Assembly (NCBI RefSeq): GCF_014644295.1
Contig: NZ_BMKK01000011.1
Span: 1-64,000, forward strand
Source of the DNA: Emticicia aquatilis
GTDB lineage: Bacteria; Bacteroidota; Bacteroidia; Cytophagales; Spirosomataceae
DNA length: 64,000 nt
Reading direction: 5' to 3'
The notes beneath the pieces were generated by a model, which saw only the letters and a program-made list of their open reading frames with translations, was not told the DNA's origin and ran no database searches. Each line of letters starts with the position of its first letter. Within the stretch, counting starts at the first letter, position 1. Made by a program: the position numbers and the translations under genes. Shown here piece by piece: positions 9,658 to 18,993 of the stretch.

Positions 9658-9700
9658 CACAAATAAATGGCATATTTCGAAAGGATATGCCATTTGTTTT
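9658..9700 (+). terminator. Hairpin terminator, copy 1 of a duplicated element
   Basis: AAATGGCATAT (9665-9675) pairs with ATATGCCATTT (9685-9695), followed by GTTTT. The stretch from CACAAATAAATGG to the end of the hairpin recurs at 14119-14156 with a single T/C change. Confidence 0.85.
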
Positions 9701-9708
9701 ATGTGTGA

Positions 9709-11403
9709 TTATTCAGCATATCTCCAAGTAAACATGTGATATTGATTTTCAACAACTACCCTTAACTGTTGGAAACCAAAATTTATTGTCTGAGAAAATT
9801 TCCCAACTACATTGGCAGTATTATTTTTAACAGCAATACTTACACAAGAATCATAATATCCATCAGTAGCAAGTATTGTCCAAAGCAAATTTCCTGTTGA
9901 ATTATATTTTGCAATAAAAGGCTCTCCTTCATGAACTCCCTGAATTAAATAAGGACTATTTGAGTTTGTAGAATAGAAATAAGTATCTCTTTGAATAGTA
10001 CCGGTAATGTATGGATTTCCATTGCTATCTACCGAAACTCCATTAGTATAGTTATGAAAATCATTAACACATCCATTCCTAACTGCCCATAAAACATTAC
10101 CATTTAAGTCATATTTCGCAAGAAATCCGTCAAAATAATTTATATAATTACCAATAGGGAGTAGAGAATTTGTGCCGAGACCAGTCCCAAAGGTTAAAGT
10201 TCCTTTGTAAGAACCAGATAAAAATATATTATTTGTAGCAGAAGAGTAAACTATATCTCCCAATCCTTCTTCAAATGTACTGCCTAATGTTTTCACCCAT
10301 TGTATATTTCCGTTTGCATCAAATTTGCTTATGAAACTATCACTACTGCCTCTTGAGGTGAGATTTATAATGCTACTATTTTCACCAAACGAAGCTGTCC
10401 CTGTGTAAGAACCATAAACATATACATTATTAGAGTTGTCACATGTTAACTTGACGCCATATTCTCCATTATCAGTGCCACCAGCAGTTTTTACCCATTG
10501 ATAAGTTCCCGTGGTATTCAGTTTAGCAACAAAAATATCATTCGATGAACCTACAGAAACCTTTGAAATATTATCAAATGAAGCAGTTCCAGTAAAGTAT
10601 CCTGTAAATAAAATGTTTCCTAAACTATCAAATGTAACTCCCAAGCAATCAGAATCACCAGAAGAATCAACTAGTTTATACCATTGCAGAATACCAGAGG
10701 AATTATAATATGCTACAAAGGCTTTTGCAGAAGTTACAGGAGCATTATAGACAGCCGTCGAACCATTTGTCGAGAAAAATGTCGTTCCGCCTATCAGGTA
10801 ACCAACAACTACAATATTTCCTAAATTATCAATTTCTACATCTCTAATATCTTGATTATTTGCACTACCGCCAATTTGAGTTGCCCAAATTAAATTTCCA
10901 TTTTGGTCATGCTTTGAAATATATCCGTCAGCATTGCCTAAAGAGGTTAGTGTCATAACATTATTTGCGTTACCAAAGGTTATAGCACTATTGAAGTAAC
11001 CTACTGTTATAGTATTTCCTGAATTATCAGCTGTAATAGATTCAGGATTTACAACATTATCAGTTATTGATTGAAAAGCGAATGAAGAACTTACTGGAGT
11101 TGAGGCCACAACATTTGCATTTGAACATTCCCATTCAGACCCATTATATATTTTCAGACACTTAACATCAATATCGTAAGCCATTAGTCCGATTGTGGGA
11201 GATACAATAGCATTTATTCTATTTGTTGTCATACGGGGAGGTAACATCCCTTTAGTATTTGACCTTACCTCAAATAATGAAGATGAGGGCATGGCCACTG
11301 CTGGATTTTGGTTTGCAATCAATGTTCCGCTTGGCGTTGTTTGGGCTGCTTGACCAAAACATATTTTGACAAAACCTAATAAGAAAATAAGGAGATTTTT
11401 CAT
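9709..11403 (-). CDS. Secreted beta-propeller protein with SBBP-type repeats
   Basis: This 564-residue protein begins with a signal peptide (MKNLLIFLLGFVKICFGQ). Residues ~45-95 show a module common in Bacteroidota surface proteins (FEVRSNTKGMLPPRMT, YNGSEWECSN). The rest repeats a roughly 50-60-residue pattern: Lys-Asp/Tyr-x-x-x-Gly-Asn-hydrophobic-x-Trp, then Asp-x-x-Gly-Asn-hydrophobic-Val-x-Gly-Tyr (for example YISKHDQNGNLIWA), typical of SBBP seven-bladed propellers. No T9SS type A or B tail is visible; it ends FTWRYAE. It stands alone, convergent with the LuxR remnant and divergent from the histidine kinase. The function is unknown; extracellular binding is likely. Confidence 0.82.
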   Translation of the reverse strand: MKNLLIFLLGFVKICFGQAAQTTPSGTLIANQNPAVAMPSSSLFEVRSNTKGMLPPRMTTNRINAIVSPTIGLMAYDIDVKCLKIYNGSEWECSNANVVASTPVSSSFAFQSITDNVVNPESITADNSGNTITVGYFNSAITFGNANNVMTLTSLGNADGYISKHDQNGNLIWATQIGGSANNQDIRDVEIDNLGNIVVVGYLIGGTTFFSTNGSTAVYNAPVTSAKAFVAYYNSSGILQWYKLVDSSGDSDCLGVTFDSLGNILFTGYFTGTASFDNISKVSVGSSNDIFVAKLNTTGTYQWVKTAGGTDNGEYGVKLTCDNSNNVYVYGSYTGTASFGENSSIINLTSRGSSDSFISKFDANGNIQWVKTLGSTFEEGLGDIVYSSATNNIFLSGSYKGTLTFGTGLGTNSLLPIGNYINYFDGFLAKYDLNGNVLWAVRNGCVNDFHNYTNGVSVDSNGNPYITGTIQRDTYFYSTNSNSPYLIQGVHEGEPFIAKYNSTGNLLWTILATDGYYDSCVSIAVKNNTANVVGKFSQTINFGFQQLRVVVENQYHMFTWRYAE

Positions 11404-11591
11404 TGTATCGAAGATTAATCTAAAAATAAGCTATTACTTATTAAAAAAACTCCTCCAATAAACAATATCTTCAACCACCAAACAACCCCAATTTTCCGAA
11501 ATCGGTCAATGAGTTTCTGAAATGGGCGTATGAGTTTTTCTAATAAAAATTTGGCTTGAAAGTGAGTTTTTACGGTTGATTATAAGTATTT

Positions 11592-13325
11592 TTGAAACAG
11601 AACCTATTTTTTATTCGTATCCCTGTGCTGAAAAAAATACCTTTTATTCTACTATTAGCTTATTTTCCTCTTTCTGAATTGATAGCTCAAAATCAATCAT
11701 ATTCAGAAGCCCAAACTAAGATGTTAAGAGAGGCGGACGAAGGACTTAAATTGGCGGTCATAAAAAAGGATACCCCCAAGATTGCGGAAGCCTATTACAT
11801 ACACGGAAAGATAGAGGTGAGTCGCCATAATTTCTTAGAAGCTCAAAAATGGTTGTTGAAATCATTAAGTCTTATTGAAAAGCGAGGAGACTCTTATGAA
11901 TTGGGTAGATTGTATATTCGATTAGAAGAAAATGAAATATGGCAATTGCATTATCAGAATGCCATAAAATATCTGAGAATAGCTCTGAAAATCTTCAAGA
12001 ATATTGAATCGGATAGAGGTTTAGCTCTTGCTTATGCTGCGTTTGGTAATATGTACAGCGATGAAAATGCTCCCAAACCAATTTATAATTTGGATAGTGC
12101 CTTATTTTATTACAGTAAAATAGAGCCACACTATAAAAAAATAAATGACCAACTTGGTATTGCAGGAGTTAATGCAACTTTTGGTAATTTTTTTGCTAAA
12201 AAAAACGACATAAAATCAATTGAGTATTATACAAAAGCCTTGAAGTATTTTTCGGATAACAATCGATATCCCGAAAAACTTCAAGTCTTACTTGCAATGG
12301 CATCAACGTATCTTAAATTTAAGAAATATGGAGATGCTTATCAGAAGATTTTGGAAGCTGAACAACTGAATTCCCAAGTCAATAATTACCAGTCAAAGAG
12401 AAAGCTTGAAATAACCTATTTAGAATATTATAAGGCAATTGGAGATTGGAAACATGCACTGAAACATCAAGAAGTTGTGCATCAACTTGAAAAGGAAGAT
12501 TTACTGGCAGACCATAAAGGAGCTGTCTCAGAGTTAAATATTGCTTACAATACACAGAAAAGAGAGGCTCAGCTTGGAGAAAAAGATAATATAATTGTGA
12601 AGCAGAATCAGTTTTTGGTCGGAATCTTAATCATGCTTTTAGGAGTTTCGGGGTTAAGTTTTTTATACTACATTTTATACAAAAAGAATAAAAAAATATC
12701 GCTTAAAAACGAAGTTTTACTGAAAGAACAAAACCATCGAATCAAGAATAACTTACAGTCAATATCAAGTTTGTTAAATTTACAATCGAATCGAATGGTT
12801 GATTCTGATGCCAAATATGCCGTAGAAGAAAGTAAACTTAGGGTAGAGGTTGTATCGAATTTGCATCAGAAACTATATAAAGGCGAAGAACTCGCAGAAG
12901 TTGAATTATCAGAATTTATTATCGAAATTGTTGAAGGTGTATTACAAACCTTCGGTTTTAATGATTTAAACCCTAAATACCAACTTGAAAGAATGCTACT
13001 CGCTGCCGACCAAACGCTTTCTATTGGCTTGATAATCAATGAATTAGTTACAAATTCATGCAAGTATGCTTTCAAAGATAATCAATCTCCTGCTTTGACT
13101 ATTAAGGGTTTCGTTGAAAACGATGATTATATCATTGAGGTTGCTGATAATGGTGAAAAGGAAAAAGATTTTTCGGTACTTAATGTTACTACTGAAATTC
13201 AAAAATCATTTGGAATGAGGCTTATACAAATGCAAGTGATTCAGTTGCAAGGTACGTATCGTTTTTATTTTAATAGTGGAACGAATTTTATAATGCGTTT
13301 TACACCTATTTTATGCAATTTTTAG
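11592..13325 (+). CDS. TPR sensor histidine kinase, HisKA_2 type
   Basis: A signal-peptide-like stretch (FILLLAYFPLSELIAQ) is followed by TPR-like helices at about 40-315, a membrane helix at about 340-363, an HisKA_2-type phosphoacceptor motif (EQNHRIKNNLQSISSLLN) near residue 382, and an HATPase at about 466-575 (NELVTNSCKYAF, GMRLIQMQV). The start is uncertain: no ATG precedes the signal peptide, so TTG at 11592 or GTG at 11625 must be used. The GTG start gives a conventional signal peptide (VLKKIPFILLL). The LytTR regulator 35 bp downstream is the evident partner. The periplasmic TPR region presumably senses a protein or peptide, which is inference. Confidence 0.9.
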   Translation: MKQNLFFIRIPVLKKIPFILLLAYFPLSELIAQNQSYSEAQTKMLREADEGLKLAVIKKDTPKIAEAYYIHGKIEVSRHNFLEAQKWLLKSLSLIEKRGDSYELGRLYIRLEENEIWQLHYQNAIKYLRIALKIFKNIESDRGLALAYAAFGNMYSDENAPKPIYNLDSALFYYSKIEPHYKKINDQLGIAGVNATFGNFFAKKNDIKSIEYYTKALKYFSDNNRYPEKLQVLLAMASTYLKFKKYGDAYQKILEAEQLNSQVNNYQSKRKLEITYLEYYKAIGDWKHALKHQEVVHQLEKEDLLADHKGAVSELNIAYNTQKREAQLGEKDNIIVKQNQFLVGILIMLLGVSGLSFLYYILYKKNKKISLKNEVLLKEQNHRIKNNLQSISSLLNLQSNRMVDSDAKYAVEESKLRVEVVSNLHQKLYKGEELAEVELSEFIIEIVEGVLQTFGFNDLNPKYQLERMLLAADQTLSIGLIINELVTNSCKYAFKDNQSPALTIKGFVENDDYIIEVADNGEKEKDFSVLNVTTEIQKSFGMRLIQMQVIQLQGTYRFYFNSGTNFIMRFTPILCNF

Positions 13326-13359
13326 GCCTTCCGAGCGAATTCATTCAATAAAACGTATC

Positions 13360-14094
13360 ATGGAATCATTGAAAATATTAATCGTTGAAGATGAGTTAAT
13401 CGCAGCTAATGACCTCAAAGAAACGCTCGAATTAACAGGCCATACAATCACGGCAATTGCTCGTGATTTGGAAGAGGTTACCAAAGCTGTGGTAGATATT
13501 TTACCCGATATTGCATTAATGGACATCAAACTAAAAGGCTCGAAAGAAGATGGGATTAGTATTGCTAAAAAGTTAAAAAATAAATTCTCATTTCCTATTA
13601 TCTTTTTGACAGGTGACCAAGACAAAGAAACCTTCAAACGAGCCAAGGAAACATTACCATCGGCCTATATTCTAAAACCCTTCAAAGCAAACGAATTACC
13701 ATACCAAGTCGAATTAGCATACTATCATTTCAAAAGCCAAACATCGCCAATAAATCCAAAGCTGACGGACGATATATATCTGCCATCTTCAAAAGGATTA
13801 ATAAAAATCAACAAAAATGATGTCATTTATCTGAAAGCTAATGGCTCGTATGTAAATATATTCTTGAAAAATGAGCCGGAATCCCTGCTTTTTTCGATGA
13901 ATTTAGGCTATTTAGCACAGTTTTTCCCCGAAAATTTTTACCAAATTTCAAGGTCTTATGTTATAAACTTAAATTATATCGAGAATATTGATAGCCACAG
14001 AATTAAGTTGAAAGGTATTTCGGAGCCAATTCAAATTCCAGAATCAAAGAAAGCTGCATTATTCAAAATATTACCGATTATAAGAACTACTTAG
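13360..14094 (+). CDS. LytTR-family response regulator
   Basis: This 244-residue protein has a receiver at about 4-120, with the acidic pocket (IVEDE), the phosphoacceptor Asp in ALMDIKLKG, Thr in FLTGD and Lys in LKPFKANEL. A C-terminal LytTR DNA-binding domain spans about 138-240 (DVIYLKANGSYVNI, FYQISRSYVINLNYI). It is co-transcribed with the TPR kinase 35 bp upstream, so the two form one two-component system. Targets are not evident. It is a different system from the LytTR/LytS pair at 37.9 kb. Confidence 0.92.
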   Translation: MESLKILIVEDELIAANDLKETLELTGHTITAIARDLEEVTKAVVDILPDIALMDIKLKGSKEDGISIAKKLKNKFSFPIIFLTGDQDKETFKRAKETLPSAYILKPFKANELPYQVELAYYHFKSQTSPINPKLTDDIYLPSSKGLIKINKNDVIYLKANGSYVNIFLKNEPESLLFSMNLGYLAQFFPENFYQISRSYVINLNYIENIDSHRIKLKGISEPIQIPESKKAALFKILPIIRTT

Positions 14095-14118
14095 AGGAGG
14101 AACATATCACATAAAAAA

Positions 14119-14160
14119 CACAAATAAATGGCATATCTCGAAAGGATATGCCATTTTTGT
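14119..14160 (+). terminator. Hairpin terminator, copy 2 of the duplicated element
   Basis: AAATGGCATAT (14126-14136) pairs with ATATGCCATTT (14146-14156), followed by TTGTT. It repeats 9658-9695 almost exactly, including 7 bp of flank before the stem. The following spacer (14185-14218) holds a CTATCGTCTATGGACTA-like sequence, similar in style to that at about 60185-60205. Confidence 0.85.
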
Positions 14161-14220
14161 TATTGAATAGCATTCTAAATAAAACTGTGGTCAGCGGACT
14201 ATCGTCTATGGACTAAATAT

Positions 14221-15429
14221 ATGAAAATACTACATACCGCCGATTGGCATTTGGGCAAAAAACTGCATAAACACGACCTCTCGAAAGACCACCAAATGTT
14301 TTTGGATTGGTTGATAAACCTTATTCAAGAGCAACACATTAATTTACTACTCATTTCGGGCGATATTTTTGATTTGGCAAATCCACCCATCGAAGCACGG
14401 GCGATGTATTATTGGTTTTTACGCCAAATGATTCAACTCAAATGCAAAATCATTATTACGGGTGGTAATCACGACTCGGCTTTGATGCTTGATGCTCCAC
14501 GAGAAATTCTACAATTGCTTGATATAAAGGTAGTTGGCGGAGCGATAACTCCTATCGAAAACGAAATTGTGGTGCTTGAAAATCTCGTGGTGTGTGCTGT
14601 ACCATATCTGCGTGATGCCGATTTACGTCAGGCCGTTGAGGGTGAAAGTGGTACGTCGAGAGTTGAAAACGTGCGTTTGGGTATCAAAAAACACTATGAT
14701 ACTTTGGCCGAAATTTGCCAAGAAAAATATCCGAATCTGCCCAAGATTGCGATGGGGCATTTATACGCTCATGGTGCGAGTACATCTGACTCTGAGCGAG
14801 AAATTCAGATTGGTAATGAAGCTGGAATAGACAGTGATTGCTTCTCACAAACCTTTGATTACGTAGCACTCGGGCATATTCACCGCCCGCAAATCATTGG
14901 CGGAAACGAGCGAATCCGTTATTCTGGTTCACCAATTCCATTGAGTTTTAGTGAGAAAAACGACCAAAAAATCGTATTGCTCCTCGAACTTTCCGAAAAT
15001 AAGATTCAAGAAATCAAGACCATTGAAGTACCGAAATTCAGAGAATTAAAACGTATTTCGGGTACACTCGAAGAAGTAAAAGCTAAATTGATTGCTTTTC
15101 AGAATGAAGCTCCACTTAAATCATTTATTGAAATTGAAGTAATCGAAGAAAATTATAATCCATTGGTTAATAAGGAATTAAATGATATAATCAGTGTTTA
15201 TGACGATGAAAATTCTGTTGTATTAAAGCATAGATTTTCTTTTAAAAATGAAGTAAAAAGCAGTGAAGAATTGTTTATTGAGGGGACGAATTTAGAAGAT
15301 ATTTCAGAAAAATCAATGCTACAAAAGCGACTTGAAAAAGAAAATTCACTTTCTGAAGAACATCGAACGTTGATGATGGAAGCCTTCACTGAATTATTAC
15401 TAATGGTTGAACAAGACGATGAAAATTAA
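14221..15429 (+). CDS. sbcD: Exonuclease subunit SbcD
   Basis: This 402-residue calcineurin-like phosphoesterase is the nuclease half of the SbcCD (Mre11-Rad50-type) complex, which opens DNA hairpins and processes double-strand ends (family knowledge). Metal-binding motifs are in order: HTADWHLGK at the N-terminus, ISGDIFD, GGNHDSAL, AMGHLYAHG and LGHIHRPQ. The length fits the family. Its last 11 bases overlap the start of sbcC, so the pair is translationally coupled. Starting at ATG 14221 places the first motif at residue 4, as usual. Confidence 0.96.
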   Translation: MKILHTADWHLGKKLHKHDLSKDHQMFLDWLINLIQEQHINLLLISGDIFDLANPPIEARAMYYWFLRQMIQLKCKIIITGGNHDSALMLDAPREILQLLDIKVVGGAITPIENEIVVLENLVVCAVPYLRDADLRQAVEGESGTSRVENVRLGIKKHYDTLAEICQEKYPNLPKIAMGHLYAHGASTSDSEREIQIGNEAGIDSDCFSQTFDYVALGHIHRPQIIGGNERIRYSGSPIPLSFSEKNDQKIVLLLELSENKIQEIKTIEVPKFRELKRISGTLEEVKAKLIAFQNEAPLKSFIEIEVIEENYNPLVNKELNDIISVYDDENSVVLKHRFSFKNEVKSSEELFIEGTNLEDISEKSMLQKRLEKENSLSEEHRTLMMEAFTELLLMVEQDDEN

Positions 15430-18400
15430 TAAAATACATCTTAAAAATATCAATTCATTTAAAGATAAGCATGAAATTGATTTTACTACTAATCCTTTAG
15501 TATCGGCTGGGCTTTTTGCCATTGTTGGGCCAACGGGTGCAGGAAAATCTACGCTCTTAGATGCAATCACGCTCGCACTTTTTAACCAAATTCCGAGATT
15601 TGATAAAAAAATCTCTAAAGACTTTGTGGCTTCGGCTGGCTCAATTCTAACCAAAGGAGAGCGAGAATGTTATGTTGAAGTCGAGTATTCATGCAAATCT
15701 GGCAGTTTTGTATCGAAATGGTGGATTGAAATGAACCGTAATCAGAATCTCAATGATTATGGAATGGAAATAACCGACTTACAGACGGGTCAATTATTAC
15801 CACTCAAAAAAAGTGAAGTACCGAAGCGAAACGAAGAATTAATCGGACTTTCGTACGACCAATTCATCAAGTCGATTTTGCTTTCGCAAGGCGAATTTGC
15901 TAAGTTTCTAAAATCAGGTAAAGACGAACGAGGAAAACTACTCGAAGATATTACGGGTACACAGATTTACCGCAAGCTCGGCAAAAAAACCTTTGAAATT
16001 GCGAAAGAAAAAGGGCAAACTCTTAAAGATTTACGCACCAACATTGACACCGAAAAACGCAAACTTAGCACACCCGAGCAAGAGCAAATTTGGTTCGACC
16101 GTAAAACCGAAATTGAAAAAATATTGCTTGATTTAGATGCTCAATTGCAGGCTTTTAAAACCAAAATCGAACTTAAAAATCAAATTCTGAATTTTCGGAA
16201 AAGCATTGCCGAAAAAAGCGAACGACAAGCCAAAGAACAGCAAAATCTAAATGATTTTGAGAACTTTGAAGCAAAAAAGTTGCAAATTCATGAAAAAGCT
16301 GAGCCTTTTCAATCGCAAATTTTGCAGCTCGAAAGCCAACAAAAAGCACTCCAAAATCTGCAAGAACGCTTGGCGAGTGAAGAGAAAAATTTGGAAGAAA
16401 ACACCCATCTACTCAATAGAATTCTGACAAAAATCGGTGATTTAACCAAACAACAAAACTCGCTTAATCTCGAAAATGCTCTTGAAATTCTACAAAATTT
16501 CCGAGAAAAACTAACACAACTCGAAAACCAGCGTAGTGTTCAAGAAGCGGCAAAAAAAGCTAATGAGACACAGATAGAGGAGTTTATCAATAAAATTGCT
16601 GAAAAATCACTGCGTTTTGATTTTAGACAAATCACTGATGAGGTAATTGAAAGTATCAAAAATGTAGGACTTACACACAAAACTACGCTCGATGAAACCT
16701 TTAAAATTGCTCAAATCACTGCTTTGGAAGACGTTTCAGCTAAAAGAGAAGCTTTGCTTGAACAGCACCGAAATTACACAGCTTTAAAGCAGTACGTTTG
16801 GGAGTATGTAAAAATTACGGAAGATGCAAAAAAAGAACAAGAGCAAGAAAAACTACAAACTACATTTATTACTACGCAAAAACCTGAACTTGAAAAAGTA
16901 CAAAAGCTAATTATAGAAATTGGTCAGAAAATCAAGCAATTGGAAACCGAAAAGGAGACACTCGGTAAGTCATATAATTTTGAGAAAGACCGCCAGACTT
17001 TACTTAAAAAAGATGAACCCTGTCCGCTTTGCGGCTCACTCGAACATCCATTTTTGAGTCATTATGCCAATAATTATGTCGAGATTGATTTGAAACTCAG
17101 CGAGGCAAAAAAAGAGGAAAAAACTCTAAATGAAATCTTTCAAGACCTCAATACAAAACTCGCTTCGGCTGATGTTTTATTGAAAAATGCGATTGCTAAA
17201 ATTGCCGCTTTCAATGAGCAAATTTCGAGCATAAAAGCAAAAATCGAAGAAATAAAACAAGCACTGAAACTCGAAAAAGTAGGAGGAAATACCGAAATAA
17301 TTGATGCCCAAATCAAAGCAATCGAATTACAACTAAATGCCCTGAATGGCATTGAAAATAAAGCAGAAAAACTCAAAGATTTACAGAGTTTGTATCGTTT
17401 GTGTTCAGCTACAAAAATTTTACAAAGTGACTATAACTTGGTGATTATCAAAATAAAAGAATTGTACAGTGGGGCGAATTTTGAAAAAGAATATAACGCT
17501 ATCCAAACTGGGTTTGTAAAGACCCAAGCTAATATTCAATCTTCAAATAAAACCATTAAAGAACTCAAAGACGAACTTTTACCCAAACAAAAAACTTTCG
17601 AGACTGACAAAGTCGTACTCGAAAGTCAAGTAAAGTTAGTGGGTTTTGAAGATTTGAAATCTTGTCAGGCGGCCATACTGAGTAGCGAAAATGCTAAAGC
17701 TTTACGAGACAAAAAACAAGCCTTGCTTTTGGCCATTCAGACTTTGATTGAACAAATAAAAGAACAACAATGCGAATTAGATAAACTACAAGCAAAAGAT
17801 GATGTAAGTGTGGCTTTGGAGACATTACTCGCACAACAAACTGAGACAAATACGCTGCAAGAGCAAGTAAGAAAAGAGCAAGTAGAGATTTCGGTAAATT
17901 TGGCCACTCAAAACCAAACCAAAGAAGCGATTCAACGTTTGCAAGCTCAGTTGCAAATCTTAGAAAAAGATAATTTGAAATGGGAACTATTGGAGAAATA
18001 TATTGGCAGTGCCGATGGTAAAAAATTCGCTACTTTTGCTCAGGGACTTACGCTTTCACGTTTGATGGCTTTGGCTAATCGTCGTCTTGTAGATTTATCT
18101 GATAGATATTTGCTTGATAAACCCGGCGAACAAGACGAAGATGAACTAATGATTGTTGACCAATACATGGGCAACGAACGTCGTTCGGTGAAAACCCTTT
18201 CGGGAGGTGAAACCTTCATGATTAGTTTGTCGTTGGCCTTGGCACTTTCAGATTTAGCATCAAAAAATATCAAACTCGATAGCTTGTTTATTGATGAGGG
18301 CTTCGGAACACTTGACCCTGAAACACTTGATTTGGCATTGAACACACTCGAAAAATTGCAACAAGAAGCCCAAAAGAATATCGGAATTATTTCACACGTA

Positions 18401-18481
18401 GAGTCAATAAAAGAACGGATTGCTACCCAAATTCGCCTCGAACGCAATAATCGAGGTTTTAGTCAAATTATTATCAAGTAA
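15419..18481 (+). CDS. sbcC: Exonuclease subunit SbcC
   Basis: This SMC-like ATPase partner of SbcD has about 1,020 residues. Walker A GPTGAGKST sits at about 37, followed by a long Glu/Lys/Gln-rich coiled coil. The zinc hook CPLCG lies near residue 537, the second coil follows, then the ABC signature LSGGE near 926 and Walker B LFIDEGFGTLDPE near 955. I chose ATG 15419 (MKINKIHLKNINSF), which matches the usual SbcC N-terminus, over a TTG four codons upstream. Together with SbcD it cleaves DNA hairpins and palindromes, of which this window has many. A bidirectional terminator follows. Confidence 0.96.
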   Translation: MKINKIHLKNINSFKDKHEIDFTTNPLVSAGLFAIVGPTGAGKSTLLDAITLALFNQIPRFDKKISKDFVASAGSILTKGERECYVEVEYSCKSGSFVSKWWIEMNRNQNLNDYGMEITDLQTGQLLPLKKSEVPKRNEELIGLSYDQFIKSILLSQGEFAKFLKSGKDERGKLLEDITGTQIYRKLGKKTFEIAKEKGQTLKDLRTNIDTEKRKLSTPEQEQIWFDRKTEIEKILLDLDAQLQAFKTKIELKNQILNFRKSIAEKSERQAKEQQNLNDFENFEAKKLQIHEKAEPFQSQILQLESQQKALQNLQERLASEEKNLEENTHLLNRILTKIGDLTKQQNSLNLENALEILQNFREKLTQLENQRSVQEAAKKANETQIEEFINKIAEKSLRFDFRQITDEVIESIKNVGLTHKTTLDETFKIAQITALEDVSAKREALLEQHRNYTALKQYVWEYVKITEDAKKEQEQEKLQTTFITTQKPELEKVQKLIIEIGQKIKQLETEKETLGKSYNFEKDRQTLLKKDEPCPLCGSLEHPFLSHYANNYVEIDLKLSEAKKEEKTLNEIFQDLNTKLASADVLLKNAIAKIAAFNEQISSIKAKIEEIKQALKLEKVGGNTEIIDAQIKAIELQLNALNGIENKAEKLKDLQSLYRLCSATKILQSDYNLVIIKIKELYSGANFEKEYNAIQTGFVKTQANIQSSNKTIKELKDELLPKQKTFETDKVVLESQVKLVGFEDLKSCQAAILSSENAKALRDKKQALLLAIQTLIEQIKEQQCELDKLQAKDDVSVALETLLAQQTETNTLQEQVRKEQVEISVNLATQNQTKEAIQRLQAQLQILEKDNLKWELLEKYIGSADGKKFATFAQGLTLSRLMALANRRLVDLSDRYLLDKPGEQDEDELMIVDQYMGNERRSVKTLSGGETFMISLSLALALSDLASKNIKLDSLFIDEGFGTLDPETLDLALNTLEKLQQEAQKNIGIISHVESIKERIATQIRLERNNRGFSQIIIK

Positions 18482-18530
18482 AATGTAGAACAAGTTTCCA
18501 ACTTATTATTATCGAGAAGGAACTCAAAAA

Positions 18531-18580
18531 AATGTGGCACACCTCGTTTATCGCTGATAACAGGTGTGCCACATTTTTTA
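18531..18580. terminator. Bidirectional terminator between sbcC and the thioredoxin gene
   Basis: AATGTGGCACACCT (18531-18544) pairs with AGGTGTGCCACATT (18562-18575). The stem is flanked by A-runs on the left and T-runs on the right, so it can serve both converging genes. It belongs to the GTGGCAC-type terminator stems also seen at 5930 and 55677. Confidence 0.9.
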
Positions 18581-18590
18581 TCTATGCTAC

Positions 18591-18890
18591 TTATAAAGCT
18601 TTATTTACGGCTCTAACCACTTCTGGAACCGAAATAAGGCCAGTGTGTCGCCACAGTTGTTTACTATTTTGAAATAAAATGAGTGTAGGCACTGCATCAA
18701 TTTTATATTTTTTGCGGAGGGCCGTATTTTTATCAACGTCGATTTTCATAATCGTGATGTCCTCATCGAGTTCTTCGGCTAATTGATTGAGCATCGCATC
18801 AATTTTGCGACAAGGTTTGCACCATTCGGCCGAGAAATCTATCAAAACGGGTTCGTCCGAACCCACCAATTCTTCAAAAGTACCAGTCAT
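18591..18890 (-). CDS. Thioredoxin-family protein
   Basis: This 99-residue single thioredoxin domain has no signal peptide. The active site is AEWCKPCRK, a WCKPC variant of the classical WCGPC, and the cis-Pro motif VPTLILF is present. It is a cytoplasmic thiol-disulfide reductase by family. The ATG at 18890 gives a domain-length protein. It lies 104 bp downstream of the RiPP exporter adaptor on the same strand and could be read through from that operon. Whether it helps reduce the Cys-rich precursors is speculation; a housekeeping role is equally possible. Confidence 0.9.
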   Translation of the reverse strand: MTGTFEELVGSDEPVLIDFSAEWCKPCRKIDAMLNQLAEELDEDITIMKIDVDKNTALRKKYKIDAVPTLILFQNSKQLWRHTGLISVPEVVRAVNKAL

Positions 18891-18993
18891 TGCTGTATAA
18901 AAGTGTTTTACTGAACTAATACTACATTTTTTCTACGGTTTTGGTTCTTTTGGGCTTTCAGAAAAATATTATCGCCTGAAATCTTGCCTTTTT

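Noticed and set aside
15407-15418. TTG start four codons before the sbcC ATG
   Set aside because: The ATG at 15419 gives the standard SbcC N-terminus and the usual overlap with sbcD.
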